Shown: positions 1-8,558 of the stretch, one piece after another
How positions within the stretch are numbered: the first letter of the stretch is position 1
How the letters are laid out: each line of letters starts with the position of its first letter
From: Streptomyces hydrogenans
GTDB taxonomy: Bacteria; Actinomycetota; Actinomycetes; Streptomycetales; Streptomycetaceae
Assembly (NCBI RefSeq): GCF_014656075.1
Contig: NZ_BNBS01000007.1
Location: 1 to 64,000, forward strand
Direction of reading: 5' to 3'
Length of the DNA: 64,000 nt
Made by a program: the position numbers and the translations under genes
Notes under the pieces: model-generated
The model's database searches: none
Told to the model about the DNA's origin: nothing
Seen by the model: only the letters and a program-made list of their open reading frames with translations

Positions 1-22
1 TAATAGGCCGAGGGCTTGTCCT
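1..22 (+). rRNA. rrl: 23S rRNA, 3' end only
   Basis: The window opens with the conserved last bases of an actinobacterial 23S rRNA (the stretch taataggccgagggcttg). The rest of the gene lies before the window. The exact 3' end near base 22 is estimated by comparison with known 23S termini. Confidence 0.85.
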
Positions 23-97
23 CAGTTGCTCGCGTCCACTGTGTTAGTTCTGAAGTAACGAACTCCCAATCCGGTTGGTTGAGTTCAACTTCATAGT
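23..97 (+). other. 23S-5S internal transcribed spacer
   Basis: Short spacer between the 23S end and the 5S start. It contains a small inverted repeat (agttc ... gaact, about 46-63), as expected for rRNA processing signals. No tRNA is present in it. Confidence 0.8.
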
Positions 98-217
98 GTT
101 TCGGTGGTCATAGCGTTAGGGAAACGCCCGGTTACATTCCGAACCCGGAAGCTAAGCCTTTCAGCGCCGATGGTACTGCAGGGGGGACCCTGTGGGAGAG
201 TAGGACGCCGCCGAACA
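98..217 (+). rRNA. rrf: 5S rRNA
   Basis: A full-length 5S rRNA of about 120 nt, starting gtttcggtggtcatagcg and ending in the complementary ggacgccgccgaac that closes helix I. The central ccgaacccggaagctaagcc loop is the universal 5S signature. It sits 75 nt after the 23S end and 8 nt before a strong terminator, so it closes an rRNA operon. Confidence 0.95.
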
Positions 218-224
218 ATTTTTA

Positions 225-265
225 GCCTCAGCCCCAGGACTTTTGTCCTGGGGCTGAGGCATTTT
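225..265 (+). terminator. Rho-independent terminator of the rRNA operon
   Basis: A perfect 16-bp inverted repeat (225-240 with 245-260) has a four-T loop and is followed by attttt. It directly follows the 5S gene, and there is no mismatch in the stem. Confidence 0.95.
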
Positions 266-284
266 TGCGTTCTAGGCTTGGCAC

Positions 285-932
285 ATGCGCTACGACCTGG
301 TCATCTTCGACAACGACGGCGTGCTCGTCGACAGTGAGCCGCTCTCCAACCGGCTGCTCGCCGGCCATCTCACCGAACTCGGGCACCCCACCACCTACGA
401 GGACTCCCTTCGTGACTACATGGGTGCCGCCATGCACCGGGTTCACGACGTCATCCTCGAACGGACCGGACAGCGGCTTCCCGAGGACTTCGACACCGCC
501 TTCCACGCGCGGGTCTTCGCCGCGTTCCAGGAGGAACTGGAGCCGGTCGACGGTGCCGTGGAGGTGCTGAAGCGGCTGACGGCCGCCGGGGTGCCGTACT
601 GCGTGGCCTCCTCCGGGAGCCACGAGCGGATCCGGGTCGGGCACCGGAAGACCGGGCTCGATGCATGGTTCCCCGAGGAGATCGTCTACAGCGCCGAGGA
701 CGTCGGGCGGGGCAAGCCGGCGCCCGACCTCTTCCTCCACGCCGCCGCGCGCAGGGGAGTGGCGCCCGAGCGGTGCGTCGTCGTCGAGGACAGCCGACTC
801 GGCGTCCAGGCCGCCGTGGCCGCCAGGATGGACGTGTACGGGTTCACGGCGATGACCCCGGAAGACCGCCTGACCGGGGCGAAGGGGTTCTTCTCGCGGA
901 TGGAGGAGCTGCCCGCGATATTGGGTCTGTGA
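285..932 (+). CDS. HAD-superfamily hydrolase (subfamily IA phosphatase)
   Basis: A 215-residue haloacid dehalogenase-like phosphatase, probably acting on small sugar phosphates or similar metabolites in the cytoplasm. Motif I is FDNDGVLVDSE (residues 8-18, nucleophile Asp9), motif II is the ASSG segment near residue 108, motif III is GKPAPD and motif IV is VVVEDS. The inserted helical cap after motif I is typical of the beta-phosphoglucomutase-like group. A TAGGCT hexamer (273-278) ends 6 nt before the ATG and no Shine-Dalgarno sequence is visible, so the mRNA is probably leaderless. It follows the rRNA terminator, so it has its own promoter. The substrate cannot be told from sequence. Confidence 0.9.
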   Translation: MRYDLVIFDNDGVLVDSEPLSNRLLAGHLTELGHPTTYEDSLRDYMGAAMHRVHDVILERTGQRLPEDFDTAFHARVFAAFQEELEPVDGAVEVLKRLTAAGVPYCVASSGSHERIRVGHRKTGLDAWFPEEIVYSAEDVGRGKPAPDLFLHAAARRGVAPERCVVVEDSRLGVQAAVAARMDVYGFTAMTPEDRLTGAKGFFSRMEELPAILGL

Positions 933-975
933 TCCATCTACCCATCGGTAGGTGACGGCCCTACGCTGAGCCGCC

Positions 976-2172
976 ATGACCGATGTACGGCTGCGGCGGG
1001 GGCGGGCTTCCCTGGCCTTCAGTTTCTTCGTGCAGGGCGTGGCCTTCGCCCTCCTCGTGACCCGCATACCCGGGATCCAGGACCGCTACGGGATCTCCGA
1101 CGGGTTGCTGCCCCTCTTCCTGGCCGCCGTGCCGATCCTCGCCGGCGTGGCGAGCGTCGCGACGGAGAAGGTCGTCGCCCGCGTGGCGCCCTCCCGGGTG
1201 CTGCGGTGGTCGCAGCCCGTCGTGCTGCTGGCCCTGTTGGGCGTCGGCGCCGGCGACGCGCTGTGGATGGCCGCCGTGGCGCTCGGGGCGTTCGGGCTCT
1301 CCGTCGGCGCGCTCGACGCCTCCATGAACATGCTGGGCGTGAGCCTCCAGCGGGCGTACGGCCGGAGCATCATGCTCGGCTTCCACGCCGCGTACAGCCT
1401 CGGCGGGATCGCCGGGGCCTCGCTGGCCTGGGTGGGGGCCCACTGGCACCTGTCGCTGTTCTGGTCCTACCTCCCGGTCGTCGTGGTGCTGGCGCCGCTG
1501 GCCTTCCTCGGCAGCCGTCGATACGTCGACGGCGAGGCCGTCCGGGACGGTGCCGCGGCCGGGAAGGGCGGGGTGCTGTCCTTCCGGCTGCTGCTGCCGC
1601 TGTGCCTGGTGATGACCTTCGCGTACATCGGGGACTCGACGGTCTCCAACTGGTCGGCGAAGTACCTCCAGGACGTGCTCGGCAGCTCGGAGGAGGCGGC
1701 GACCGTCCCGTACAACGCGTACATGGTGACGACGCTGCTCGGGCGGGCCGTGGGCGACTTCGGGGTGCGGCACCTCGGGGCGTCCGTGGTGGTGCGGGCC
1801 GGGGCGGTGCTCGCGGCGTGCGGGTTCGCGCTGGTGGCGGTCGCGCAGTCGGCGTGGGTGGGGATCGCGGCCTTCACCGTGCTGGGCCTCGGGCTGAGCG
1901 TGATCGTGCCGCAGACCTTCGCCGCGGCCGGGCGGCTCTTCCCGGAGAACAGCGACGCGGCCGTCGCCCGGCTCAACGTCTTCAACTACGTCGGCTTCCT
2001 CGTCGGCTCGCCGCTCGTGGGGGCGCTCGGGGACGCCTGGAGCTACCGCGGGGCCATGGTGGTGCCGATGGTGCTCGTCCTGGTGACGGTGGTGTATGCC
2101 ACGTCGTTCGGCGCGCGGGAGGCCCGATACGGTGGCGGGCATGAGCGGCCGCGCACTGTTGATGTGGGATGA
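976..2172 (+). CDS. MFS transporter
   Basis: A 398-residue integral membrane protein with about 12 hydrophobic segments, of the major facilitator superfamily. The N-terminal half carries the short arginine-rich loop between helices typical of MFS, and the overall look (SFFVQGVAFALLVTRIPGIQ start, GALDASMNMLG) resembles the YbjJ-like branch of putative sugar or drug permeases. The substrate is unknown. Its 3' end overlaps the start of acuC by 32 nt in another frame. A TACGCT hexamer at 962-967 lies 8 nt before the ATG, without a clear ribosome binding site. Confidence 0.88.
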   Translation: MTDVRLRRGRASLAFSFFVQGVAFALLVTRIPGIQDRYGISDGLLPLFLAAVPILAGVASVATEKVVARVAPSRVLRWSQPVVLLALLGVGAGDALWMAAVALGAFGLSVGALDASMNMLGVSLQRAYGRSIMLGFHAAYSLGGIAGASLAWVGAHWHLSLFWSYLPVVVVLAPLAFLGSRRYVDGEAVRDGAAAGKGGVLSFRLLLPLCLVMTFAYIGDSTVSNWSAKYLQDVLGSSEEAATVPYNAYMVTTLLGRAVGDFGVRHLGASVVVRAGAVLAACGFALVAVAQSAWVGIAAFTVLGLGLSVIVPQTFAAAGRLFPENSDAAVARLNVFNYVGFLVGSPLVGALGDAWSYRGAMVVPMVLVLVTVVYATSFGAREARYGGGHERPRTVDVG

Positions 2173-3316
2173 AGCTGTCACGGGGTACGACTTCGGGCCC
2201 CAGCACCCGATGGACCCGGTGCGGCTCGCGCTGACCATGGGGCTGGTCCGGGCCTTCGGGCTCGACCGGGAGGTCGACGTCGTCGCCGCCAAGCCGGCCG
2301 GGGAGTCGACGCTGCGGCTCGTGCACCGCGAGGACTACGTGGCCGCCGTGAAGGCCGCCTCGGCGGATCCGCGCCACGCCGACCAGGCGTACGGGCTCGG
2401 CACGGTCGACGACCCGGCCTTCGAGGGCATGCACGAGGCGTCCGCGCTGATCGCCGGCCAGTCGGTGGCGGCGGCGGAGGCCGTGTGGCGGGGCGAGGCC
2501 GAGCACGCCGTGAACTTCTCCGGCGGCCTGCACCACGCGATGCCCGGCGGGGCCGCCGGGTTCTGCGTCTACAACGACGCCTCGCTCGCCATCGCCCGGC
2601 TCCTGGAGCTGGGCGTCGAGCGGGTCGCGTACGTGGACGTCGACGTCCACCACGGGGACGGGGTGCAGGCGGCCTTCTGGGAGGACCCGCGGGTCCTGAC
2701 GGTCTCCCTGCACGAGCACCCGCGGACGCTGTTCCCGCAGACCGGCTGGCCGGAGGAGACCGGGGCGCCCGGGCCCGGCGAGGGCGGCGCGGTGAACGTG
2801 GCGCTGCCGGCCGGGACCGGGGACGCGGGCTGGCTGCGGGCCTTCCACGCGGTGGTGCCGGAGCTCCTCGCCGACTTCCGGCCGCAGGTGCTCGTGACCC
2901 AGCACGGGGCGGACACGCACTTCGACGACCCGCTGGCCCACCTGGCCGTCTCGCTCGACGCGCAGCGGGCCGTGCAGGAGGCGTGCCACGAGCTGGCGCA
3001 CGCGTACGCGGACGGGCGGTGGGTGGCGCTGGGCGGCGGCGGGTACGCGGTCGTCGACGTCGTCCCGCGGTCGTGGACCCACCTCGTGGGGATCGCGGCG
3101 CACGCGCCCGTCGCGCCCGAGACCGTGATCCCGTCCTCGTGGCGGGACGAGGTGTACGCGCGGACGCGGCAGCTGGGGCCCGGGCGGATGACGGACGGGC
3201 GGTGGCCCGTCGACTTCCGCGACTGGTCGGCGGGGTACGACCCCGCGGACCGGCTCGACCAGGCGGTGATCGCGACCCGGAAGGCTGCCTTCCCGCTGCG
3301 CGGGCTGCTGGCCTGA
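2141..3316 (+). CDS. acuC: AcuC-like deacetylase (histone deacetylase superfamily)
   Basis: A 391-residue zinc-dependent deacetylase of the class I HDAC/AcuC family. In Bacillus AcuC deacetylates and thereby activates acetyl-CoA synthetase. Visible family features are the substrate-pocket NFSGGLHHAMPGGAAGFC, the metal-binding YVDVDVHHGDGVQ, and a later GGGGY near the C-terminus. The start is the ATG at 2141, inside the end of the MFS gene. A TACGGT hexamer (2128-2133) stands 7 nt upstream, so the gene may also have a private leaderless promoter besides read-through. Length fits AcuC (about 390). The protein target in this organism is inferred only. Confidence 0.9.
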   Translation: MSGRALLMWDEAVTGYDFGPQHPMDPVRLALTMGLVRAFGLDREVDVVAAKPAGESTLRLVHREDYVAAVKAASADPRHADQAYGLGTVDDPAFEGMHEASALIAGQSVAAAEAVWRGEAEHAVNFSGGLHHAMPGGAAGFCVYNDASLAIARLLELGVERVAYVDVDVHHGDGVQAAFWEDPRVLTVSLHEHPRTLFPQTGWPEETGAPGPGEGGAVNVALPAGTGDAGWLRAFHAVVPELLADFRPQVLVTQHGADTHFDDPLAHLAVSLDAQRAVQEACHELAHAYADGRWVALGGGGYAVVDVVPRSWTHLVGIAAHAPVAPETVIPSSWRDEVYARTRQLGPGRMTDGRWPVDFRDWSAGYDPADRLDQAVIATRKAAFPLRGLLA

Positions 3317-3397
3317 ACTGCCGGTCTGTTACGCCAACTGTGCGGTGTACGGCGGATTTTGACGTTCCGGCAGAAGTGTTCCGGCAGCATCGGAAGG

Positions 3398-4213
3398 GTG
3401 TTGAGTACCGGGGCGCTGCGGGCGCATCTGTTGGCGGCGGGGTTGGCGGGGACGGTGGCGACGTCGCGGGAGGAGAGCCTGCGGAGCTACCGGCTCTTCG
3501 CCGCGCGGGACCCCCGGGTGACCCTGGGGCTGACGCCGGCCGGGGGCTGGGACGAGGCCGCGCTGCTGCGGCTCATGGCGGAGAAGTGCGGGGTGTCCGG
3601 GGACCCTGCCCACCGCTCGGGGCCGGACGTGATCGATCCGGAGCGGACCCTGCGCGGTCTCGACGCCTTCGCGGGCCGGCTCGCGGTGGCCGCCGCCCGG
3701 CGGGCTCCGGTGCTGTTCGGGACGGGGCATCCGCACCGGCTGCTCGGTTTCTACGTCGCTCTCGCAGACGCTCTGTCGGCGGCGGGATGTGACGTACTCA
3801 CCCCGGCGCAGGGGAGATGTGTCGACATAACGACCCGGTTCGGTCTACGCACGTACGTCCTCGACTACGTACGCGGTGTCGCGTTCGTGCGGGAGGCGGG
3901 GCCGCCGGAGGGCGGGCGCGAGCAGGGGGCGCACTCCCACTCGGCGCTGCCGGTGCGGGCCGTGCTGGAGAGCGCGGCGCAGGCCGGCGGGCCGCTGCCG
4001 GAGCTGGTCGTCGGGGACCACGGCTGGGTCTGCGGTGCTGGTCAGCTGGGTATCGAGGCGATCGGGCTGGCCGACACGGACGATCCCGCGCTCTTCGTGG
4101 GGGAGGCCGAGGGGCAGGTGGCGGTGGCCGTCCCGCTGGATGACGGGGTGCGCTCGGCGTACTACCGTCCCCTCACGCGCTATGTACTCAATCGAGCGTG
4201 TCTGTCACGGTAA
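3398..4213 (+). CDS. Conserved actinobacterial protein, phosphatase-like by family habit
   Basis: A 271-residue soluble protein conserved in Streptomyces next to the following HTH gene; I recall it usually being named a phosphatase, but I see no textbook phosphatase motif. Visible landmarks are a VLFGTGHPHRLLGFY segment mid-protein, a GRCVDITTRFGLRTYVLDYV segment, and a Gly/Cys-containing VGDHGWVCGAGQLGIEAIGLADTDDPALF-type C-terminal region (only partly quoted in motif form here). The likely start is the GTG at 3398 (VLSTGALRAH); an in-frame ATG at 3359 would add 13 residues of poor quality. The reaction is unknown. Confidence 0.75.
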   Translation: MLSTGALRAHLLAAGLAGTVATSREESLRSYRLFAARDPRVTLGLTPAGGWDEAALLRLMAEKCGVSGDPAHRSGPDVIDPERTLRGLDAFAGRLAVAAARRAPVLFGTGHPHRLLGFYVALADALSAAGCDVLTPAQGRCVDITTRFGLRTYVLDYVRGVAFVREAGPPEGGREQGAHSHSALPVRAVLESAAQAGGPLPELVVGDHGWVCGAGQLGIEAIGLADTDDPALFVGEAEGQVAVAVPLDDGVRSAYYRPLTRYVLNRACLSR

Positions 4214-4340
4214 ACGGGCGATAGGGGCTCCTCTTCCCCACTCGTACCACCCGCCCCTAGTCTGATTCGTGAGCGTTCGACGACGAAGAGTCACCGGAGG
4301 GGAAGCCGGTGGGCGTCGCGGCGGAAGGTACAGGTGGGTC

Positions 4341-4550
4341 ATGGCTGCTGGCGATCGGCCTCTCAACGAGGTCAAGTTCCTGACCGTGGCGGAAGTCGCC
4401 GCGGTGATGCGCGTGTCGAAGATGACCGTGTACCGCTTGGTGCACAGCGGTCATCTGCCGGCGATCCGGGTGGGCAGGTCCTTCCGGGTCCCGGAACAGG
4501 CGGTTCACGCGTACCTGAGGGAGTCGTACGTGGGGGTGGGGACCGCGTAA
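4341..4550 (+). CDS. bdtA: Small excisionase-family HTH DNA-binding protein (BdtA-like)
   Basis: A 69-residue MerR/excisionase-type helix-turn-helix protein. The core FLTVAEVAAVMRVSKMTVYR is the HTH, followed by the wing (HSGHLPAIRVGRSFRVPEQA). I recognise it as the orthologue of S. coelicolor BdtA, reported as a direct target of the developmental repressor BldD; the symbol is from memory. The ATG at 4341 is chosen because the HTH domain begins right after it and GGAAGG lies at 4323-4328. An upstream in-frame extension exists but is arginine-rich and unlike protein. The neighbour bS22 gene follows; in mycobacteria the equivalent pair is Rv0500A-Rv0500B. Confidence 0.82.
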   Translation: MAAGDRPLNEVKFLTVAEVAAVMRVSKMTVYRLVHSGHLPAIRVGRSFRVPEQAVHAYLRESYVGVGTA

Positions 4551-4606
4551 CGGGCGCGCGGTCGACCCGCGGCCGAACGGCCGGTGAGCCGGGTCCGCCC
4601 CTCGGA

Positions 4607-4636
4607 TTACGAGTGCGGCGCTCATGCCGGTAGGCT
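4607..4636 (+). promoter_or_regulatory. Putative promoter of the bS22 gene
   Basis: TTACGA (4607-4612) and TAGGCT (4631-4636) with an 18-nt spacer form a plausible vegetative promoter. The predicted start near 4643 gives a leader of about 60 nt to the GTG at 4703. Confidence 0.45.
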
Positions 4637-4702
4637 AGGCCGACGTAGGTCGTGTGGGCCCAGACGCCCCGCACCAGTGAGAAGAAGTGAGCGAGGGTAG
4701 TC

Positions 4703-4801
4703 GTGGGCTCTGTTATCAAGAAGCGGCGCAAGCGGATGGCCAAGAAGAAGCACCGCAAGCTGCTCAAGCGCACGCGCGTTCAGCGTCGCAACAAGAAGTA
4801 A
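4703..4801 (+). CDS. Small ribosomal protein bS22 (AURKAIP1/COX24 domain)
   Basis: A 32-residue, extremely basic protein: 18 of 32 residues are Lys or Arg. The sequence pattern [17 protein letters not shown] followed by [15 protein letters not shown] matches the actinobacterial bS22 protein seen near the decoding centre in M. smegmatis ribosome structures. The start is GTG at 4703 with a GAGGG five nucleotides upstream. It lies between the HTH gene and the epimerase gene, the same order as Rv0500A-Rv0500B-galE2, and is followed by its own terminator. It is so short that length-filtered gene calling would skip it. Confidence 0.93.
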   Translation: MGSVIKKRRKRMAKKKHRKLLKRTRVQRRNKK

Positions 4802-4839
4802 GCGGCGGCCGCGCGAGCGGTTTCCCGTGCGTGAAAAGG

Positions 4840-4878
4840 CGTGGCCCCTCACCGTCATCGGTGAGGGGCCACGTTTTC
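4840..4878 (+). terminator. Rho-independent terminator after bS22
   Basis: A perfect 14-bp stem (4840-4853 with 4860-4873), a 6-nt loop, then tttt. It separates the bS22 gene from the epimerase gene. Confidence 0.9.
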
Positions 4879-4954
4879 ATTGCGCCGAAATGCTCAGGCG
4901 CTACGGTGGCGGCTACGGAGTGACTCCAGGGAAATCGGACGGAAGGCGCTGATC

Positions 4955-6025
4955 TTGGGCAAGGTCGTGCTCGTCACCGGTGCGGCCCGGTATCTGGGGG
5001 GCCGTTTCGTGCGGCGGATCCAGCGGGACCCCGAGGTGGAACGGGTGGTGGCCGTGGACGCGGTCGAGCCCGGGCATGAGCTGGGGGCCGCCGAGTTCGT
5101 CCGCGCGGACATCCGCAGGCCGGCCATCGCCAAGGTGCTCGCCGAGCACGAGGTGGACACGGTGGTGCACCTCGACGTGACGGGGACGGCGCTGGGCGCC
5201 GGCGGCCGGACGTCGGTCAAGGAGACCAACGTCATCGGCACCATGCAGCTCCTCGGGGCCTGCCAGAAGTCACCGCGGGTCGGCCGGCTGGTGGTGAAGT
5301 CCAGTACGAACGTGTACGGCTCCGCGCCCCGCGATCCGGCGGTCTTCACCGAGACGACCCCGGCGAAGTCGCTGCCGAGCGGTGGGTTCGCGAAGGACGC
5401 GGTCGAGGTCGAGGGGTACGTACGGGGCTTCGCCCGACGGCGGCCGGACGTGGCGGTCTGCGTGCTGCGGTTCGCGAACATCCTGGGACCGCGGGTGGAG
5501 TCCCCGCTGACCGAGTACCTGTCGCTGCCGGTGATGCCGACGGTCCTGGGCTACGACCCGCGGCTGCAGTTCGTCCACGAGGACGACGTGATCGACGTGC
5601 TGCGCCTCGTGGCGCAGGAGCCGCGCCGGGCGTCGCTGAACAGCGGGACCTTCAACGTGGCGGGCGCCGGGGTGCTGCTGCTCTCGCAGTGCGCGCGGCG
5701 GCTCGGACGGCCGACGGTGCCGGTGCTGCTGCCGGCGGTGACCTGGGTGGGCTCGGCGCTGCGGACGGTGGGGCTGACGGACTTCGCGCCCGAGCAGATC
5801 CGGCTCCTCACGCACGGGCGGGTCGTCTCGACCACGCAGATGCGGGAGGTCCTGGGTTTCCGGCCGCGGTACTCGACGGCGGAGGCGTTCGCGGACTTCG
5901 CGGCGAGCCGGGGGCCGGGCCTCCTGCCGCCGGAGCGGCTGGCGGGGGCGGTGGACCGGCTGGCCGGCCGGCTCGCCCCGGACGCCGCTCCGGTCCCTTC
6001 TCACGACTCTCACGACGGTGCCTGA
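4955..6025 (+). CDS. NAD-dependent epimerase/dehydratase (GalE2-like)
   Basis: A 356-residue extended short-chain dehydrogenase with an N-terminal Rossmann fold (VVLVTGAARYLGGRFVRRI, a variant of the GxxGxxG loop in which Arg-Tyr replaces the usual Thr-Gly-Phe) and a conserved STNVYG segment carrying the catalytic Tyr. It probably modifies a nucleotide-sugar; the M. tuberculosis counterpart is called GalE2, without a firmly known substrate. The start is the TTG at 4955, placed 8 nt after GGAAGG (4941-4946); an ATG at 4880 would add 25 unlikely residues and overlap the terminator region. It is probably co-transcribed with the acyltransferase 15 nt downstream. Confidence 0.87.
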   Translation: MGKVVLVTGAARYLGGRFVRRIQRDPEVERVVAVDAVEPGHELGAAEFVRADIRRPAIAKVLAEHEVDTVVHLDVTGTALGAGGRTSVKETNVIGTMQLLGACQKSPRVGRLVVKSSTNVYGSAPRDPAVFTETTPAKSLPSGGFAKDAVEVEGYVRGFARRRPDVAVCVLRFANILGPRVESPLTEYLSLPVMPTVLGYDPRLQFVHEDDVIDVLRLVAQEPRRASLNSGTFNVAGAGVLLLSQCARRLGRPTVPVLLPAVTWVGSALRTVGLTDFAPEQIRLLTHGRVVSTTQMREVLGFRPRYSTAEAFADFAASRGPGLLPPERLAGAVDRLAGRLAPDAAPVPSHDSHDGA

Positions 6026-6040
6026 GGAGCAGCGACAGCG

Positions 6041-7096
6041 ATGGCGGACGCCAAGGTGATTCCTTTCGACGACGACCGTTCGCGGGCCCGGCGGCGGCCG
6101 GGTCGGCCCGAGGAGCCGTCCGGTCCCGAGAAGGGGCCGGCGGCGGTACGGGCGCTGCCGGGCGCGCGGGAGGTGCCCGCCGCCCCGGACCCGGAGCCCG
6201 TGGCGGAGCCGGTACCGGAGGCGGAGCGGGCGCCGGAGGGCGCGGGGGCCGGCCGGACGGACTGGGAGCGGCGGCTCGCGGGCGGGCTGGCGTTCCTGCG
6301 GCGGCGGGTCACCGGCGAGTACGAGGTGGACGAGTTCGGGTACGACGCCGAGCTGACCGACCAGGTGCTGATGTCGCTGCTGCGCCCGCTGTACGAGAAG
6401 TACTTCCGGGTCGAGGTGAAGGGCGTCGAGAACATCCCGGAGAAGGGCGGGGCGCTGATCGTCGCGAACCATTCCGGGACGCTGCCGCTGGACGGGCTGA
6501 TGATGCAGGTCGCGGTGCACGACCATCATCCGGCGGGCCGGCATCTGCGGCTGCTCGCGGCGGACCTGGTCTTCGTGCTGCCGGTGGTCAACGAGCTGGC
6601 CCGGAAGGCGGGGCACACCCTGGCGTGCGCGGAGGACGCGGAGCGGCTGCTGCGGGCCGGGGAGGTCGTCGGCGTGATGCCGGAGGGCTTCAAGGGCATC
6701 GGGAAGCCGTTCTCGGAGCGGTACAAGCTCCAGCGGTTCGGCCGGGGCGGTTTCGTCTCGACGGCGCTGCGGGCGGGGGTGCCGATCGTGCCCTGCTCGA
6801 TCGTGGGCGCCGAGGAGATCTACCCGATGATCGGGAACGCGAAGACGCTGGCGCGGCTGCTCGGCCTGCCGTACGTGCCGGTCACGCCGACCTTTCCGTG
6901 GCTGGGGCCGCTGGGGATGCTGCCGCTGCCGACGAAGTGGACGATCCAGTTCGGCGAGCCGATTCCGACGGACTCCTATCCGCCGGAGGCGGCGGAGGAT
7001 CCGATGCTGATGTTCAACCTGACGGACCAGGTGCGGGAGCAGATCCAGCACACGCTGTACAAGCTGCTGGTGCAGCGGAGGTCGGTCTTCTTCTGA
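6041..7096 (+). CDS. PlsC-family 1-acylglycerol-phosphate acyltransferase
   Basis: A 351-residue acyltransferase. The catalytic NHSGTLPLD block (HxxxxD) lies near residue 147 and the second block PEGFKGIGKPFSERYKLQRF downstream, both diagnostic for the PlsC/LPLAT family that acylates lysophospholipids or related lipids at the membrane. The first about 85 residues are low-complexity and acidic-basic, likely disordered. It follows the epimerase by 15 nt with GAGGAG before the ATG, so the two form an operon; the same pair occurs as Rv0501-Rv0502. Which lipid is acylated is unknown. Confidence 0.88.
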   Translation: MADAKVIPFDDDRSRARRRPGRPEEPSGPEKGPAAVRALPGAREVPAAPDPEPVAEPVPEAERAPEGAGAGRTDWERRLAGGLAFLRRRVTGEYEVDEFGYDAELTDQVLMSLLRPLYEKYFRVEVKGVENIPEKGGALIVANHSGTLPLDGLMMQVAVHDHHPAGRHLRLLAADLVFVLPVVNELARKAGHTLACAEDAERLLRAGEVVGVMPEGFKGIGKPFSERYKLQRFGRGGFVSTALRAGVPIVPCSIVGAEEIYPMIGNAKTLARLLGLPYVPVTPTFPWLGPLGMLPLPTKWTIQFGEPIPTDSYPPEAAEDPMLMFNLTDQVREQIQHTLYKLLVQRRSVFF

Positions 7097-7127
7097 TCCG
7101 CGGTGCTGCGCGGGCCGGAGGATGGAC

Positions 7128-7166
7128 GAAGGGGCGCCCCCCGTCCGTGGGGGCGCCCCTTCTCCT
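7128..7166. terminator. Bidirectional terminator between plsC-like gene and rsbN
   Basis: A perfect 14-bp stem (7128-7141 with 7149-7162) with a 7-nt loop lies between two convergent genes and would act on both. Confidence 0.85.
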
Positions 7167-7168
7167 TG

Positions 7169-8428
7169 TCAGCGAGCGTCCTCGCTGTCGATGCCGAGGC
7201 CCGGAAGGAGGCCCGGCAAGAGGGGTGGGATGGTGACGTCCGGTGGCGTGGGGGTCACCTGGCTGTCCTCGGGGGCGGGGGGTGTGCCCGTCGGGGACGG
7301 CAGGAGGCCGCCGGTGTTGCCGCCGAGGAGTCCGTCGTCCTCGGGGGAGGTGGTGCCGCTTTCGGCGCCCGGGCTCGGGGTGGTGCCGGTGCCGGTGGTG
7401 CCGCCCGTGCCGCCGCCCTGGGTGGTGCCCGAGGGGCGGGGGGTGGCGGAGTGGCCGTCCTGGGTGGGGGTGCCCTGGGTGGCCGGGGGCTGCTGGGTGT
7501 CCGTGCCCTGCTGGTTCTGCCGGGCGGTGGGGCTGCTGCTGGAGCCGCCGGGGGCGACCGCGCCCTTCTCGAGGGTGCGGGGCAGCACCGACTGGAGCGG
7601 CTCGACCTCCTGGTCTATGGCGTCGAAGACGCCGCTGACCTCTTCGCCCACGTCCGTGAGCTGGACGGGGAGGCGGTCGCGCAGGCCGTTCCAGGTGTCG
7701 CGGTGGGCCTGGGCGAAGGAGTTCAGCCGGGCCATGGGGGCGATCTGGCCGTCCCGGTCGTAGGCCTGGCGGAGCAGCCGGTGGCCTTCCTCGGCGTCGT
7801 GCTTCATGCCGCCGAGGGCGCGGCGGATCTCGCTGAGGGACTCGTGGTCGAGGTCGCCGGAGCGGGCTCGCTCCATGAGCCGGCGGGCCTCGCTGAGCCG
7901 GGTGGACGCCTGGTCGAGGTAGATGCCCCCGCGGTCGGCGTCGTCGTCGGCCATGCCCAGCTTGAGGTCTTCCATGCCCCGCTTGAGCCCGTAGAGGGAG
8001 TCACCGGGGAGGGCGTCGGAGCTGGCGGCTGCGACGCCGCCGAAGGCTCCGGCCGCGACGCCGACGGTGAGGCCGCCGGCGGCGAGCCCCTTGGTCCAGC
8101 GGGACCGTGGGCGGAGCTTCCGCAGCGGGGAGGCCCGGTGGGCGCCCCGCGTGCTCCGCTGCTCCGGGACGGTAGGGCCCGCGCCGGCCGTCCCCTGGGC
8201 GAACATCGCCTCCATGGCGGCCACGAGCTGCGCTCGCTGCACCACCTTGACCTCGGGGTCGAGCTCTGGTTTCGGCAGATCGCCGAGTCCGCTCGCCAAG
8301 GCCAAAAGCCGTCCCTGGTCGCCCGTGTCGGCCGGGGCGTCTGGCCGTTCGGCCGCCTCGCCCTCGGGCGTCCGGTCCTCCAGGGCCTGGGCGAAGGCGT
8401 TCGCCCGCCGGTGCACGTTCGCGATCAC
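7169..8428 (-). CDS. rsbN: Anti-sigma factor RsbN (DUF5667 protein)
   Basis: A 419-residue membrane protein that I identify as RsbN, the anti-sigma factor that holds sigma-BldN inactive during Streptomyces development. The first 80 residues are a cytoplasmic sigma-binding region, residues about 114-136 form one transmembrane helix, about 138-260 is the extracytoplasmic DUF5667 helical domain (SSDALPGDSLYGLKRGMEDL), and the C-terminal third is Thr/Pro/Gly-rich. The start is the GTG at 8428: AGGAGG lies 8 nt upstream, and a GTG 9 nt earlier overlaps that Shine-Dalgarno. It lies downstream of bldN on the same strand but 322 nt away and has its own candidate promoter. Confidence 0.9.
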   Translation of the reverse strand: MIANVHRRANAFAQALEDRTPEGEAAERPDAPADTGDQGRLLALASGLGDLPKPELDPEVKVVQRAQLVAAMEAMFAQGTAGAGPTVPEQRSTRGAHRASPLRKLRPRSRWTKGLAAGGLTVGVAAGAFGGVAAASSDALPGDSLYGLKRGMEDLKLGMADDDADRGGIYLDQASTRLSEARRLMERARSGDLDHESLSEIRRALGGMKHDAEEGHRLLRQAYDRDGQIAPMARLNSFAQAHRDTWNGLRDRLPVQLTDVGEEVSGVFDAIDQEVEPLQSVLPRTLEKGAVAPGGSSSSPTARQNQQGTDTQQPPATQGTPTQDGHSATPRPSGTTQGGGTGGTTGTGTTPSPGAESGTTSPEDDGLLGGNTGGLLPSPTGTPPAPEDSQVTPTPPDVTIPPLLPGLLPGLGIDSEDAR

Positions 8429-8558
8429 TGGCGGCACCTCCTCTCGTCATGACGTTCGACTCCCCGGGGGGTCCGGAAGGTTGCCCTCCTTGAGCTGATC
8501 CACACGAACGAGTGAGGAGCAGCGAGCAGGGCGTGACCACAGGGAGCCTGCATTTCGC

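Noticed and set aside
961..2292. Long minus-strand frame opposite the MFS gene
   Set aside because: His/Arg/Gly-rich with no domain pattern; it mirrors the codon bias of the real plus-strand gene, a usual artefact in high-GC DNA.
5270..7051. Minus-strand frame opposite the epimerase and acyltransferase genes
   Set aside because: Arg/His/Pro-rich and spans two real genes and their junction; shadow frame.
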